Origin: SIG440 sp045646865 | Lineage (GTDB): Bacteria; Bacillota; Clostridia; Monoglobales; Monoglobaceae | NCBI GenBank assembly: GCA_045646865.1 | Contig: JAZRLM010000002.1 | Coordinates: 1-64,000, forward strand | Direction of reading: 5' to 3' | Length of the DNA: 64,000 bases | In this document: positions 35,145 to 43,114 of the stretch, in pieces | Position numbering within the stretch: position 1 is the stretch's first letter | How the letters are laid out: the number at the start of each line of letters is the position of its first letter | Made by a program: the position numbers and the translations under genes | Notes under the pieces: generated by a model | The model's database searches: none | Told to the model about the DNA's origin: nothing | The model's input: the letters and a program-made list of their open reading frames with translations, nothing else

Positions 35145-35414
35145 ATGAAAGCAGTTATTTCTGTTATGGGAATTGACCGTACAGGTATTATAGCAAAAAT
35201 AAGCAACTGTCTGTATAAGAACGGAGTAAACATTCTTGATATTAACCAGACAATTATGCAGAATATTTTTACAATGGTTATGCTTGTGGAATTCAAAGAA
35301 GATTCTGCGGATTCCAACATTGTTACATCAGAACTTGAAGCAATCGGTAAGGAAATCGGCGTTGATGTAAGAATGCAGAACGAAGAAATTTTCAACTCTA
35401 TGCACAGAATATAA
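35145..35414 (+). CDS. ACT domain protein (UPF0237)
   Basis: The 89-residue protein is a single ACT domain (KAVISVMGIDRTGIIAKISNCLYKNGVNILDINQTI), the ligand-binding fold of amino-acid sensors. Members of UPF0237 are nearly always encoded next to the PFL-like DUF711 protein, as here (12 bases apart), and probably form a complex or regulate it. The ATG at 35145 follows AAGGAG by nine bases; a longer frame from 35058 would run through the promoter. Confidence 0.92.
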   Translation: MKAVISVMGIDRTGIIAKISNCLYKNGVNILDINQTIMQNIFTMVMLVEFKEDSADSNIVTSELEAIGKEIGVDVRMQNEEIFNSMHRI

Positions 35415-35426
35415 AGAGGTTGCAAT

Positions 35427-36785
35427 ATGATTAACACAAGAGAAATTATGGAAACAATCAAGATGATTGATGACCAGCATCTTGATATAAGAACAATAAC
35501 TATGGGAATTTCACTTCTTGACTGTATTGACAGCAGTGCAGAAAAGGCGTGCGAAAAGATTTATGAAAAAATTACACGTCTTGCAAAAGATTTGGTAAAG
35601 ACGGGTGAAGACATCAGCCGTCAGTATGGTATTCCTATTATAAATAAAAGAATTTCGGTTACACCCATTGCAATGATTGCAGGGGCAAGTGATGCTGATA
35701 ATTACGTTATGTTTGCCGAAACGTTAGACCGTGCGGCAAAAGCTACAGGAGTTAATTTTATTGGCGGATTTTCGGCTTTGGTACATAAGGATTTCACCAA
35801 GGGCGACAGAATTTTAATTGAATCAATCCCTGAAGCACTTGCTAAAACCGAGCGTGTATGCTCATCGGTTGGTGTTGCTACAACAAAAGCGGGTATCAAT
35901 ATGGATGCTGTAAAGCTGATGGGTCAGGCGATAAAGAAAACTGCGGAAATTACTGCAGATAATGATTCATTTGGTTGCGCAAAATTGGTTGTATTTTCCA
36001 ATGCGGTTGAGGATAACCCATTTATGGCAGGTGCCTTCCACGGCGTGGGCGAGGGCGACTGTGTTATAAATGTAGGTGTCAGCGGTCCCGGTGTTGTTAA
36101 GGCAGCTCTTGAAAAGGTAAAGGGCGAGGACTTTGGTACTGTTGCTGAAACTATAAAGAAAACTGCGTTTAAAATCACACGTATGGGTCAGTTGGTTGCT
36201 CAGGAGGCATCACGCAGACTTGGTGTTCCATTTGGAATAGTGGACCTTTCTTTGGCACCCACTCCCGAAATCGGCGATAGTGTTGCATATATCTTAGAGG
36301 AAATGGGTCTTGAAAAGTGCGGAACACACGGCACAACAGCAGCACTTGCACTTCTTAACGATGCGGTTAAAAAGGGCGGTGTAATGGCATCAAGCTATGT
36401 TGGCGGTCTGAGCGGTGCTTTCATCCCCGTCAGCGAGGATGCAGGTATGATTGCCGCAGCCGAGTGCGGAGCACTTACTCTTGACAAGCTTGAGGCTATG
36501 ACCTGCGTATGTTCGGTTGGTCTTGATATGATTGCCGTTCCCGGCGATACACCTGCTGAAACAATCTCTGCGATAATTGCAGACGAAGCGGCAATTGGTA
36601 TGATTAACCAGAAAACTACTGCTGTGAGAATTATTCCCGTTGCAGGAAAAACCGTTGGCGAAAGTGTTGAATTCGGAGGACTTCTGGGTTATGCACCCAT
36701 TATGCCCGTGCACGAATATTCAAGCGCGGAATTTATCAACCGTGGCGGCAGAATTCCTGCTCCAATTCATAGCTTAAAGAATTAA
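35427..36785 (+). CDS. PFL family protein (UPF0210/DUF711)
   Basis: The 452-residue protein matches the UPF0210 family, distantly related to pyruvate formate-lyase but without a demonstrated reaction. It begins IREIMETIKMIDDQHLDIRTITMGISLLDC-like (split: TREIMETIKMI, DIRTITMGISLLDC) and holds INKRISVTPIAMI and a glycine-rich SGPGVVKAAL segment. No conserved glycyl-radical motif at the C-terminus is evident. It is coupled with the ACT protein and ended by a strong terminator. Confidence 0.92.
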   Translation: MINTREIMETIKMIDDQHLDIRTITMGISLLDCIDSSAEKACEKIYEKITRLAKDLVKTGEDISRQYGIPIINKRISVTPIAMIAGASDADNYVMFAETLDRAAKATGVNFIGGFSALVHKDFTKGDRILIESIPEALAKTERVCSSVGVATTKAGINMDAVKLMGQAIKKTAEITADNDSFGCAKLVVFSNAVEDNPFMAGAFHGVGEGDCVINVGVSGPGVVKAALEKVKGEDFGTVAETIKKTAFKITRMGQLVAQEASRRLGVPFGIVDLSLAPTPEIGDSVAYILEEMGLEKCGTHGTTAALALLNDAVKKGGVMASSYVGGLSGAFIPVSEDAGMIAAAECGALTLDKLEAMTCVCSVGLDMIAVPGDTPAETISAIIADEAAIGMINQKTTAVRIIPVAGKTVGESVEFGGLLGYAPIMPVHEYSSAEFINRGGRIPAPIHSLKN

Positions 36786-36787
36786 CC

Positions 36788-36815
36788 AAAATTCCGCCTT
36801 AGGGCGGAATTTTTT
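36788..36815 (+). terminator. Terminator after the PFL-like gene
   Basis: AAAATTCCGCC (36788-36798), TTAG loop, GGCGGAATTTT (36803-36813), then T. Confidence 0.9.
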
Positions 36816-36831
36816 AAAAAGAGGTAAAAAT

Positions 36832-37032
36832 ATGGACAAACTTATAAAAAGAATAAACGAGCTTTACGCAAAATCCAAAAATGAAGGACTTACCGATGCA
36901 GAAAAGGAAGAACAGGCAGAACTTAGGAAAAAATATATTCAGTCATTCCGTCAGGGAGTGGTAAACACTATGGAAAATGTAAGAATTGTGGACAAGGACG
37001 GAAACAAGAAAAAACTGGAAAGGAAAAAATAA
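36832..37032 (+). CDS. DUF896 (YnzC-like) small protein
   Basis: The 66-residue protein matches DUF896/UPF0291, small helical-hairpin proteins of Firmicutes. The pattern KLIKRINELYAKSKNEGLT then EEQAELRKKYIQSFRQGV is the family core. YnzC is encoded in SOS context in Bacillus, but its molecular role is unknown. An AAGAGG ribosome site precedes the ATG. Confidence 0.9.
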   Translation: MDKLIKRINELYAKSKNEGLTDAEKEEQAELRKKYIQSFRQGVVNTMENVRIVDKDGNKKKLERKK

Positions 37033-37040
37033 TTTTTATT

Positions 37041-37070
37041 GCAACCTTTTGGCTGTTTACTTGGTATTAT
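37041..37070 (+). promoter_or_regulatory. Candidate ECF-sigma autoregulated promoter
   Basis: GCAACCTTTT (37041-37050) resembles the AAC-containing -35 of ECF sigma factors, with GGTATTAT at 37063-37070 at the right spacing. No sigma-A consensus is seen upstream of the sigma gene, so it may drive its own transcription. Confidence 0.5.
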
Positions 37071-37091
37071 ATATGAAAGGAGGTTCAGGGA

Positions 37092-37580
37092 TTGTCTGAA
37101 AATACACTCAAGAGAAATGACAAACGTGATATTGTTGAAAAATATTTTGATATGATATACAAGCTTGCTCTGTCACAGACAAAGAATCGCGATTCGGCTG
37201 ATGATGTTGTTCAGGAGGTCTTTTTGCGTTTTCTGAAATCTGACAAGGATTTCCAGAGTGATGAACATATCAAGGCGTGGCTTATTCGTGTAACGGTGAA
37301 TTGCTGTCACAACGTATTTTCAAATTCCTGGGCACAAAAAACGGCGCCCCTTACCGAGGATATTGTCTTTGATACCGAGGAAAAGGGTGATGTGTATTAT
37401 GCGGTGCTTGAGCTTCCGCAAAAGTACAGAGCGGTGATACATCTTTTTTATTATGAGGATATGTCGATTGAAGAAATCTCAAAAGCTTTGGGGTCGAATC
37501 AATCAACGGTAAAATCACAGCTTAGCCGTGGCAGAAAAATGCTGAAGAATATGCTAGAAGGAGGATACGGTCTTGTTTAA
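37092..37580 (+). CDS. ECF-type RNA polymerase sigma factor
   Basis: The 162-residue protein has only regions 2 and 4, as in extracytoplasmic-function sigma factors. Region 2 includes MIYKLALSQTKNRDSADDVVQEVFLRF; region 4 includes LPQKYRAVIHLFYYEDMSIEEISKALG and the recognition helix QSTVKSQLSRGRKML. It starts at a TTG with AAAGGAGG nine bases upstream. The next gene, a membrane protein overlapping by eight bases, is the likely anti-sigma factor. Confidence 0.92.
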   Translation: MSENTLKRNDKRDIVEKYFDMIYKLALSQTKNRDSADDVVQEVFLRFLKSDKDFQSDEHIKAWLIRVTVNCCHNVFSNSWAQKTAPLTEDIVFDTEEKGDVYYAVLELPQKYRAVIHLFYYEDMSIEEISKALGSNQSTVKSQLSRGRKMLKNMLEGGYGLV

Positions 37581-38355
37581 AAAATATTATAAGGCTGCCA
37601 ATGATGACATTAAAACAAACAGAGAGCTGATTGATAAAATTTTTGACGAAGCCGAAAAACCGTCAAAGACTGTGAAGTTTGCAAATTTTTATAAAGTAGG
37701 AACAGCAATAGCGGCAGTATTTGTTTTGGCGGCAGGTGCATTTTTGTATCCGCAAATAACAAAGATTAATGAAACTCCAAATGTGTCGTCACAGACAGGT
37801 CAGGTTATTGAGAAGAAAAAAGTGGAGCCAATCAAGACAGAAACAAAGGAGCAAGCTCCGCAGAATGAAGCTGCTGAGCCGATTGTTAAACAGAAAAATG
37901 CCGCAAAGACAGCAAGTGAGCCTGCGCCCGAACCTGTTGCAGAGGATACAAATTCAGGAATAAATGTGGATGCAGAGAGTGAAGATGCACAACCTTTTTC
38001 AATTCCCGAAAGAAGTTATGCCAGAACATTAGATGCATCGCCTGCTGTTGATACTGAAGAAATGCCATTTGACAGTTTTAAAGAGGTATCAGCAGAGGAG
38101 GTTGAAAAGGTTCAGAATTTCCTTATATCAACCTTTGGTGAAAAGGATGAGGAAACCGGAAATGTTCTTATATTTGAGATTGTTGGCAAGGCAGAGGATA
38201 TGTATCTGGGAAGATGGAAATGGTTTGTTGTGGATCATAATTCCTTGCTTTGTGAGTTTGTTTTAAATGAAGAATTGACCGAAATGTATGAGTGTACTTA
38301 TACAGAAAACGGTACTGTTGAGTGGAACACATCAAATAATTTGTTGAATAATTAA
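37573..38355 (+). CDS. Membrane protein, likely anti-sigma factor of the adjacent ECF sigma
   Basis: This 260-residue protein has a short cytosolic N-terminus (about 1-40), one helix (VGTAIAAVFVLAAGAFLYP) and an outer part with a Lys/Glu/Pro/Ala-rich linker (about 70-135). The C-terminal domain (VEKVQNFLISTFGE ... YECTYTENGTVEW) is not recognised. The topology and overlap with the sigma gene are typical of anti-sigma factors. The N-terminus lacks a zinc-binding HxxxCxxC motif, so it is not a ZAS-type. Start is a TTG after GGAGG. Confidence 0.72.
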   Translation: MFKKYYKAANDDIKTNRELIDKIFDEAEKPSKTVKFANFYKVGTAIAAVFVLAAGAFLYPQITKINETPNVSSQTGQVIEKKKVEPIKTETKEQAPQNEAAEPIVKQKNAAKTASEPAPEPVAEDTNSGINVDAESEDAQPFSIPERSYARTLDASPAVDTEEMPFDSFKEVSAEEVEKVQNFLISTFGEKDEETGNVLIFEIVGKAEDMYLGRWKWFVVDHNSLLCEFVLNEELTEMYECTYTENGTVEWNTSNNLLNN

Positions 38356-38363
38356 GAATGAAG

Positions 38364-38387
38364 CCTCGGATTTTCCCGAGGTTTTTT
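38364..38387 (+). terminator. Terminator after the sigma/anti-sigma pair
   Basis: CCTCGG (38364-38369) pairs with CCGAGG (38376-38381), followed by TTTTTT. Confidence 0.85.
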
Positions 38388-38388
38388 C

Positions 38389-38417
38389 TTGACTTGGTTT
38401 AAAAATAGTTGTATAAT
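38389..38417 (+). promoter_or_regulatory. Promoter of the DMT transporter gene
   Basis: TTGACT (38389-38394), 17-base spacer, TATAAT (38412-38417). Confidence 0.85.
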
Positions 38418-38455
38418 GTCCAAGGAATTTTTATACAATAAGGAGTTTTACATAT

Positions 38456-39352
38456 ATGAAAAAAATTCAGTCACTTGGTATACTGCTGTTAACAGCGATG
38501 ATTTGGGGCTTTGCCTTTGTTGCCCAAAGGGTTGGAGCGGACTTTGTTGGTGCATTTACATTCAACGGCGTACGTTTTTCTCTTGGTGCAATTTCGCTTA
38601 TCCCTGTTATATTTATTTTTGAAAAACCAGAAGCAGAACCCGTTACGCATAAAAACAAACTGAAGTTGAGTTTTTTCGTGGGAATAGCCGCAGGTGTGAT
38701 ACTGTTTGTTGCATCGTGGCTTCAACAATATGGTATTGTTATTACGGGTAGCGCAGGAAAGGCAGGTTTTATAACGGGACTTTATACTGTTTTGGTGCCT
38801 ATATTCGGTATTTTTCTTAAAAAGAAAACCAACATTAACATATGGATTGGTGCGGTATTTGCGGTTGCAGGTATGTTTTTTCTTTGCATAAACGAAAAGT
38901 GGCAGATAAGCTATGGTGATGCGGTTTTACTTTGCGGCTCGGTGTTCTGGGCATTTCATATTTTAATTATTGACCGTTTTGTTAACTCGATTTATTCTAT
39001 CAGATTTGCAATGACCCAATTTGCGGTTTGCGGTTTGCTTGGTTTGATTTTTGCATTTATTACCGAACCCATAACAATTGAAGGTTTAAAGGCGGCAACA
39101 ATACCGATTCTATATGGCGGAATTATGTCGGCAGGGATTGCGTATACCTGTCAGATTATCGGACAGAAGCATGCCGACCCAACTTATGCGTCAATTATTT
39201 TGTCTACAGAATCAATGTTCAGCGCAATAGGTAGCGCGGTAATTCTGCACGAGGTTATGACGGGCAGGGGCTATCTTGGTTGTGTGTGCATATTCATTGG
39301 TATAATAGTGTCGCAAATAGTGCCTCGCAAGCTGAAAAAGTGCGTAAAATAG
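38456..39352 (+). CDS. EamA/DMT family transporter
   Basis: The 298-residue protein has ten predicted helices in two EamA repeats. The first repeat begins LGILLLTAMIWGFAFVAQRV, and the second starts near residue 155 (YGDAVLLCGSVFWAFHILII). Members export amino acids, metabolites or drugs; the substrate here is open. RBS AAGGAG precedes the ATG. The stop is followed in the same frame by the sigG remnant. Confidence 0.9.
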   Translation: MKKIQSLGILLLTAMIWGFAFVAQRVGADFVGAFTFNGVRFSLGAISLIPVIFIFEKPEAEPVTHKNKLKLSFFVGIAAGVILFVASWLQQYGIVITGSAGKAGFITGLYTVLVPIFGIFLKKKTNINIWIGAVFAVAGMFFLCINEKWQISYGDAVLLCGSVFWAFHILIIDRFVNSIYSIRFAMTQFAVCGLLGLIFAFITEPITIEGLKAATIPILYGGIMSAGIAYTCQIIGQKHADPTYASIILSTESMFSAIGSAVILHEVMTGRGYLGCVCIFIGIIVSQIVPRKLKKCVK

Positions 39353-39865
39353 CTGTTTCCCCAAAGTACAGCGGTGCCGATGATTGTCGGGGAAATACGC
39401 AGGTATTTGCGTGATAACACTTCAATCCGTGTCAGCCGCTCTCTTCGGGATACGGCGTACAAGGCACTTTCTGCCAAGGAAAAGCTTGTGAACAAAAATT
39501 CAAAGGAACCCACAATAGAGGAAATTGCCGCAGAAATGGGTGTCAAGCGGGAGGAAGTGTCAAATGCTCTTGATGCCATTATGGACCCCGTTTCACTTTT
39601 TGAGCCTGTGTATCACGACGGTGGTGATGCTGTTTTTGTTATGGACCAGGTTAAGGATGAAAAAAATCTTGATGACTCCTGGCTGCAGGAAATTTCAATC
39701 AAAGAGGCAATGAAACATTTAAATATGCGTGAGCAAAATATACTGAAGATGAGATTTTTTATAGGCAAAACCCAGATGGAGATTGCCAACGAAATAGGAA
39801 TTTCTCAGGCTCAGGTATCACGACTTGAAAAAAATGCCCTTGGGCATATGAAAAAGTACCTTTAG
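39353..39865 (+). pseudogene. sigG: Truncated sporulation sigma factor SigG
   Basis: About 164 codons match the C-terminal two thirds of sigma-G. Diagnostic parts are VPMIVGEIRRYLRDN, IRVSRSLRDTAYKAL, DAIMDPVSLFEPVYHDGGD, VFVMDQVKDEKN and the region 4 helix KTQMEIANEIGISQAQVSRLEK. Region 1.2 and most of region 2 are missing: only a scrambled FPQSTAVPM replaces the usual FSTYAVPM just after the DMT gene stop, in the same frame. There is no ribosome site before the GTG (39374) or ATG (39380). The fragment lacks the core-binding helix, so it is most likely a pseudogene. Confidence 0.8.
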
Positions 39866-39918
39866 AAAATTAGGGGCGGAACTTTACTCCGTCCAATTTA
39901 CATAAAGCAGGTGTTATT

Positions 39919-41022
39919 TTGATAAAAAAGTTCTTTCTTAAAAACGAGGTAATGTGCATTGCAATTATTGCGGCGGCGGCTACCTCAATATTTGTGCCGC
40001 CTGATGGTGAATATGTAGGTTATTTTGATTTCAGAACATTGACTTGCCTGTTCTGTACTCTTGCGGTGGTATGCGCACTGAAAAATATATACTTTTTCAG
40101 GATTGTTGCAAGCGGGATTGTCAAGGCGTTTAAAACCACAAGGTCCGCGATTATCGCACTTGTGTACATAACCTTTATCGGTTCTATGCTGATTGCAAAC
40201 GATATGGCACTTATTACGTTTTTGCCTTTGGGCTATTATGTTTTAAGCTCTACTGAAAACGAAAAGTATATGAGTTTTACCTTCATTATGCAGAACATTT
40301 CGGCAAACCTCGGTGGAATGCTTACACCCTTCGGTAATCCTCAAAACCTTTACCTTTACAGTTATTTTGACATTCCAACGGGCGAATTTATGGGGATAAT
40401 GTTTCTGCCATTTGTTGTTTCTATTGCTCTCATCACTCTGTGTTGTTTCAGGGTGGATAACAACAAACTGAAAATTGAAAATGCTTACGATAAAAAACTT
40501 GAATGGAAGAGGACAGCTATCTATCTGGTGTTGTTTGCATTTTCAATACTGATAGTATTCAGAACAATTAATTATATTTGGGGACTTGTGGTAATACCTG
40601 TTGCCCTGTTTGTTCTTGACAGAAAGGCTCTTAAAAAGGTTGACTATTCATTGCTTATGACATTTTGTGCATTCTTTGTTTTTGCAGGAAACATGTCAAG
40701 AATCCCTGCAGTAAGCAATTTTCTAGGATGGTTGATTGAAAAGAATACATTGCTTTTTGGTGTGCTTTCCTGCCAGTTTATCAGCAATGTACCAAGTGCA
40801 ATACTTCTGTCACGGTTTACCGAAAATTACCCTCAACTGTTGGTGGCTGTAAATGTCGGCGGTGCGGGGACTTTAATTGCATCCCTTGCAAGCCTGATAA
40901 CCTTCCGCGAATATGTTAAACGCGAACCAGAACACGCAAGAGATTATATAAAGGAATTTTCACTGTATAATTTCGGGATACTTATAATACTGACAATACT
41001 GATGCTGATTGTTATGAATTAA
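39919..41022 (+). CDS. SLC13/ArsB-type anion permease
   Basis: The 367-residue protein has about ten helices and the features of the ion-transporter superfamily (ArsB/NhaD/DASS). A hairpin-like NDMALITFLPL segment near residue 94 and a second SNVPSAILLSRF near residue 290 correspond to the two membrane hairpins with SN(T/V)P-like motifs. MLTPFGNPQNLYLYSYF is also typical of ArsB/NhaD relatives. It starts at TTG 39919 or possibly at the ATG at 39952. Substrate unknown. Confidence 0.8.
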   Translation: MIKKFFLKNEVMCIAIIAAAATSIFVPPDGEYVGYFDFRTLTCLFCTLAVVCALKNIYFFRIVASGIVKAFKTTRSAIIALVYITFIGSMLIANDMALITFLPLGYYVLSSTENEKYMSFTFIMQNISANLGGMLTPFGNPQNLYLYSYFDIPTGEFMGIMFLPFVVSIALITLCCFRVDNNKLKIENAYDKKLEWKRTAIYLVLFAFSILIVFRTINYIWGLVVIPVALFVLDRKALKKVDYSLLMTFCAFFVFAGNMSRIPAVSNFLGWLIEKNTLLFGVLSCQFISNVPSAILLSRFTENYPQLLVAVNVGGAGTLIASLASLITFREYVKREPEHARDYIKEFSLYNFGILIILTILMLIVMN

Positions 41023-41038
41023 AATAAATATTTACTGC

Positions 41039-41078
41039 TGACCTCGTACTTTTTGCGGGGTCAGTTTTATTTTTTCAT
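41039..41078 (+). terminator. Terminator after the permease gene
   Basis: TGACCTCG pairs with CGGGGTCA (one G-T pair), followed by GTTTTATTTTTT. Confidence 0.8.
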
Positions 41079-41103
41079 ATGAAATGGTGGAAAAGTATCA
41101 TAT

Positions 41104-41262
41104 ATGGTGTATAATGGCACTGATATTGTGTATGGTAATGATGACCCGTTCTACATACTGCACGGCAAGGCTTGTGATGTTATCAGCGATGCAAGAAAAC
41201 TTGCAGTAAGAACAGAAAAGGATAAGGACGTTAAAAACTTTGTACTTTCAGTAACCTTCTAG
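41104..41262 (+). CDS. Small orphan frame of 52 codons, possibly a gene fragment
   Basis: A 52-codon frame encodes a product starting MVYNGTDIVYGNDDPFYILH and ending NFVLSVTF. Its composition looks protein-like, with a mixed beta/alpha pattern, but there is no clear ribosome site and I recognise no family. It may be the tail of a lost gene, since it sits alone between a terminator and the riboswitch promoter. Confidence 0.35.
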   Translation: MVYNGTDIVYGNDDPFYILHGKACDVISDARKLAVRTEKDKDVKNFVLSVTF

Positions 41263-41302
41263 CCCTATTATGAAAATATCCGGCGGATATTAAATTTTAT
41301 TA

Positions 41303-41331
41303 TTGACAAAAAACATATATTTTGATATAAT
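41303..41331 (+). promoter_or_regulatory. Consensus promoter of the c-di-GMP riboswitch transcript
   Basis: TTGACA (41303-41308), 17-base spacer, TATAAT (41326-41331). Confidence 0.9.
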
Positions 41332-41359
41332 GTATGAGGTTAAAATTTAATATTCTGTA

Positions 41360-41467
41360 TTCTTTTGGCAAACCCGTTGAAAGGCGGGGACGCAAAGCTT
41401 TGATGGCTAAGTGATTAATTCATATGCTCGATCGGTTGCAACGTTTATTTGTTGCGGCCTTTTTTAT
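41360..41467 (+). promoter_or_regulatory. Class I cyclic-di-GMP riboswitch (GEMM-I) with terminator
   Basis: The aptamer carries GGCAAACC (41367), a CCCG/CGGG stem with a GAAA loop, GGGACGCAAAGC (41387), and GCTAAG ... TATGC, the 11-nt-like receptor for the GAAA tetraloop. Its 3' end, ATCGGTTGC, runs into a terminator: GGTTGCAAC (41434-41442) pairs with GTTGCGGCC (41451-41459), then TTTTTT. Aptamer and terminator share the GGTTGC segment, so ligand binding should change termination. It precedes the EAL-domain gene. Confidence 0.88.
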
Positions 41468-41538
41468 TTTTTAATAGGGGTTATTAGACGAAAAATAGTG
41501 CAATAAAGAAATGAATCCCAGAAAACGGAGATGGGAAA

Positions 41539-43026
41539 ATGAAAAATTTTTATTACAGGATTGGCGCGGCTGTAAGTACGGTTCGTTTTATGATGAACAA
41601 TTCTGTTGCGGCAAAAGAAACAAATACTGTTGCAAAGACAGAAAACGGTGATTTGTTTTTGTTGATGTCGGTATTGTGCTGTATATTTTTGTTGGGTATA
41701 TTGATTCTGCTGATATTCAGACTCAGGGACGAAAAACAGCAAAGTGCTATCAATAATATGACCGATGCTGAAACAGGTATGGGTAATCAGTTGTATTTTG
41801 AAAATATGTTTAATAACACCATTAGTAATTTTTCGAGAAAAATGTATCATATCGCGTATATAATCATTGACAACAGTTATCTTGACGCATACCACAGCAA
41901 TGTAACATTAAATGATGCGGTAAAGTATACGGCATCTGTTATTAATGACAATATCCGCGAAAATGAGTTTGCTGCGCGTGTTACCGAAACCGGCTTTGTT
42001 GTTGCATTTCAGGATGGCAAATCGGAAGGCTCGGGCAAGCGCATTGAATCTGTAATTTCAAAGCTTAATGACTATGTCAGCTTGGATGAAAAGTATAAAA
42101 AACCGGTTTTTCACGCGGCGGTGTATAATCTTGATACATATGATACAAATTGTTTATCGTTGATTTTCAACTTGCGAAGATGTTGCGGAAAAACTATTGA
42201 AACCGGTGAACAACTTGTTTTTTGTGATACACGCCTTATGAATAAAGCAGCTGCCGACAAAAAACAGATGGAAATTTTTGAGAATGCTTTTAAAAATCAG
42301 GAGTTTAAGCCATATCTTCAGTTCATTGTAGACAAGGAAACCAAAAAAATCGTATCAGCCGAAACTTTATCAAGATGGGAACATCCGGAAAAAGGAACTT
42401 TGCTACCCGGCAAATACTTGGGTGCCATAGAAGATGCAGGACTTATTTCTAAATTTGATTTCTATATGTTTGATCAGGTTTGCAGACTGCTTGAAAGATG
42501 GAATATTTCCGGCCACTGTGATGTTTCTGTTTCATGTAACTTTACAAGACTTACATTGTCAGGGGATGATTTCATTAATGAGATTATGCCCATAGTAGAG
42601 AAATATAACTTTGACAGGTCAAAGCTTATTATTGAAATAACCGAGGATGCAATGGAGTTGGACAGAGAAACTGCTTTGAAGAATGTTATTGCCTGCAAAA
42701 ATCTTGGCTTTTGTGTTACTCTGGATGATTTGGGTAGTGGCTACACGGCATTGTCAAACCTTTGTGATTACCCTATTGATGTGGTTAAGATTGACCGTGA
42801 TATTCTTCTTAAAGCCGAGAACAAGAGAGGAAAGGAATTGTTTGCAGGTATTATAGCCTTGGCACACAACCTTAATTTAAAGGTGGTCAGCGAAGGAGTT
42901 GAAACAACCGAACAGAACGAATTTGTCGAAATGTCACAGAGTGATTATATTCAAGGTTGGTATTATTTCCATGCTGTTTCTGCGAAAGAAGCTGAGGAAA
43001 TACTAAATGAAAATGTAACTGTATAA
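41539..43026 (+). CDS. EAL-domain c-di-GMP phosphodiesterase with degenerate GGDEF domain
   Basis: The 495-residue protein has one helix (about 32-60; LLMSVLCCIFLLGILILLIF), a GGDEF-like domain whose active site is degenerate (RVTETGFVVAF where GGDEF would be), and a C-terminal EAL domain. The EAL domain keeps key residues: SAETLSRW, SCNFTRL, IEITED, TLDDLGSGYTAL, VVKIDRD, SEGVETTEQ, QGWYYFHAV. It is therefore a probable active phosphodiesterase that hydrolyses c-di-GMP to pGpG. The upstream riboswitch makes its expression depend on c-di-GMP, a direct feedback loop. The next gene is a GGDEF cyclase. Confidence 0.9.
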   Translation: MKNFYYRIGAAVSTVRFMMNNSVAAKETNTVAKTENGDLFLLMSVLCCIFLLGILILLIFRLRDEKQQSAINNMTDAETGMGNQLYFENMFNNTISNFSRKMYHIAYIIIDNSYLDAYHSNVTLNDAVKYTASVINDNIRENEFAARVTETGFVVAFQDGKSEGSGKRIESVISKLNDYVSLDEKYKKPVFHAAVYNLDTYDTNCLSLIFNLRRCCGKTIETGEQLVFCDTRLMNKAAADKKQMEIFENAFKNQEFKPYLQFIVDKETKKIVSAETLSRWEHPEKGTLLPGKYLGAIEDAGLISKFDFYMFDQVCRLLERWNISGHCDVSVSCNFTRLTLSGDDFINEIMPIVEKYNFDRSKLIIEITEDAMELDRETALKNVIACKNLGFCVTLDDLGSGYTALSNLCDYPIDVVKIDRDILLKAENKRGKELFAGIIALAHNLNLKVVSEGVETTEQNEFVEMSQSDYIQGWYYFHAVSAKEAEEILNENVTV

Positions 43027-43044
43027 ATAATTTTTTTATTCGTA

Positions 43045-43073
43045 TTGAAATATTTTCCTTGTTGTGTTATACT
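43045..43073 (+). promoter_or_regulatory. Separate promoter for the diguanylate cyclase gene
   Basis: TTGAAA (43045-43050), 17-base spacer, TATACT (43068-43073). Confidence 0.75.
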
Positions 43074-43114
43074 GAATTAATAGTAGTATTTAACGATGAA
43101 GGAAAAGATTGATT

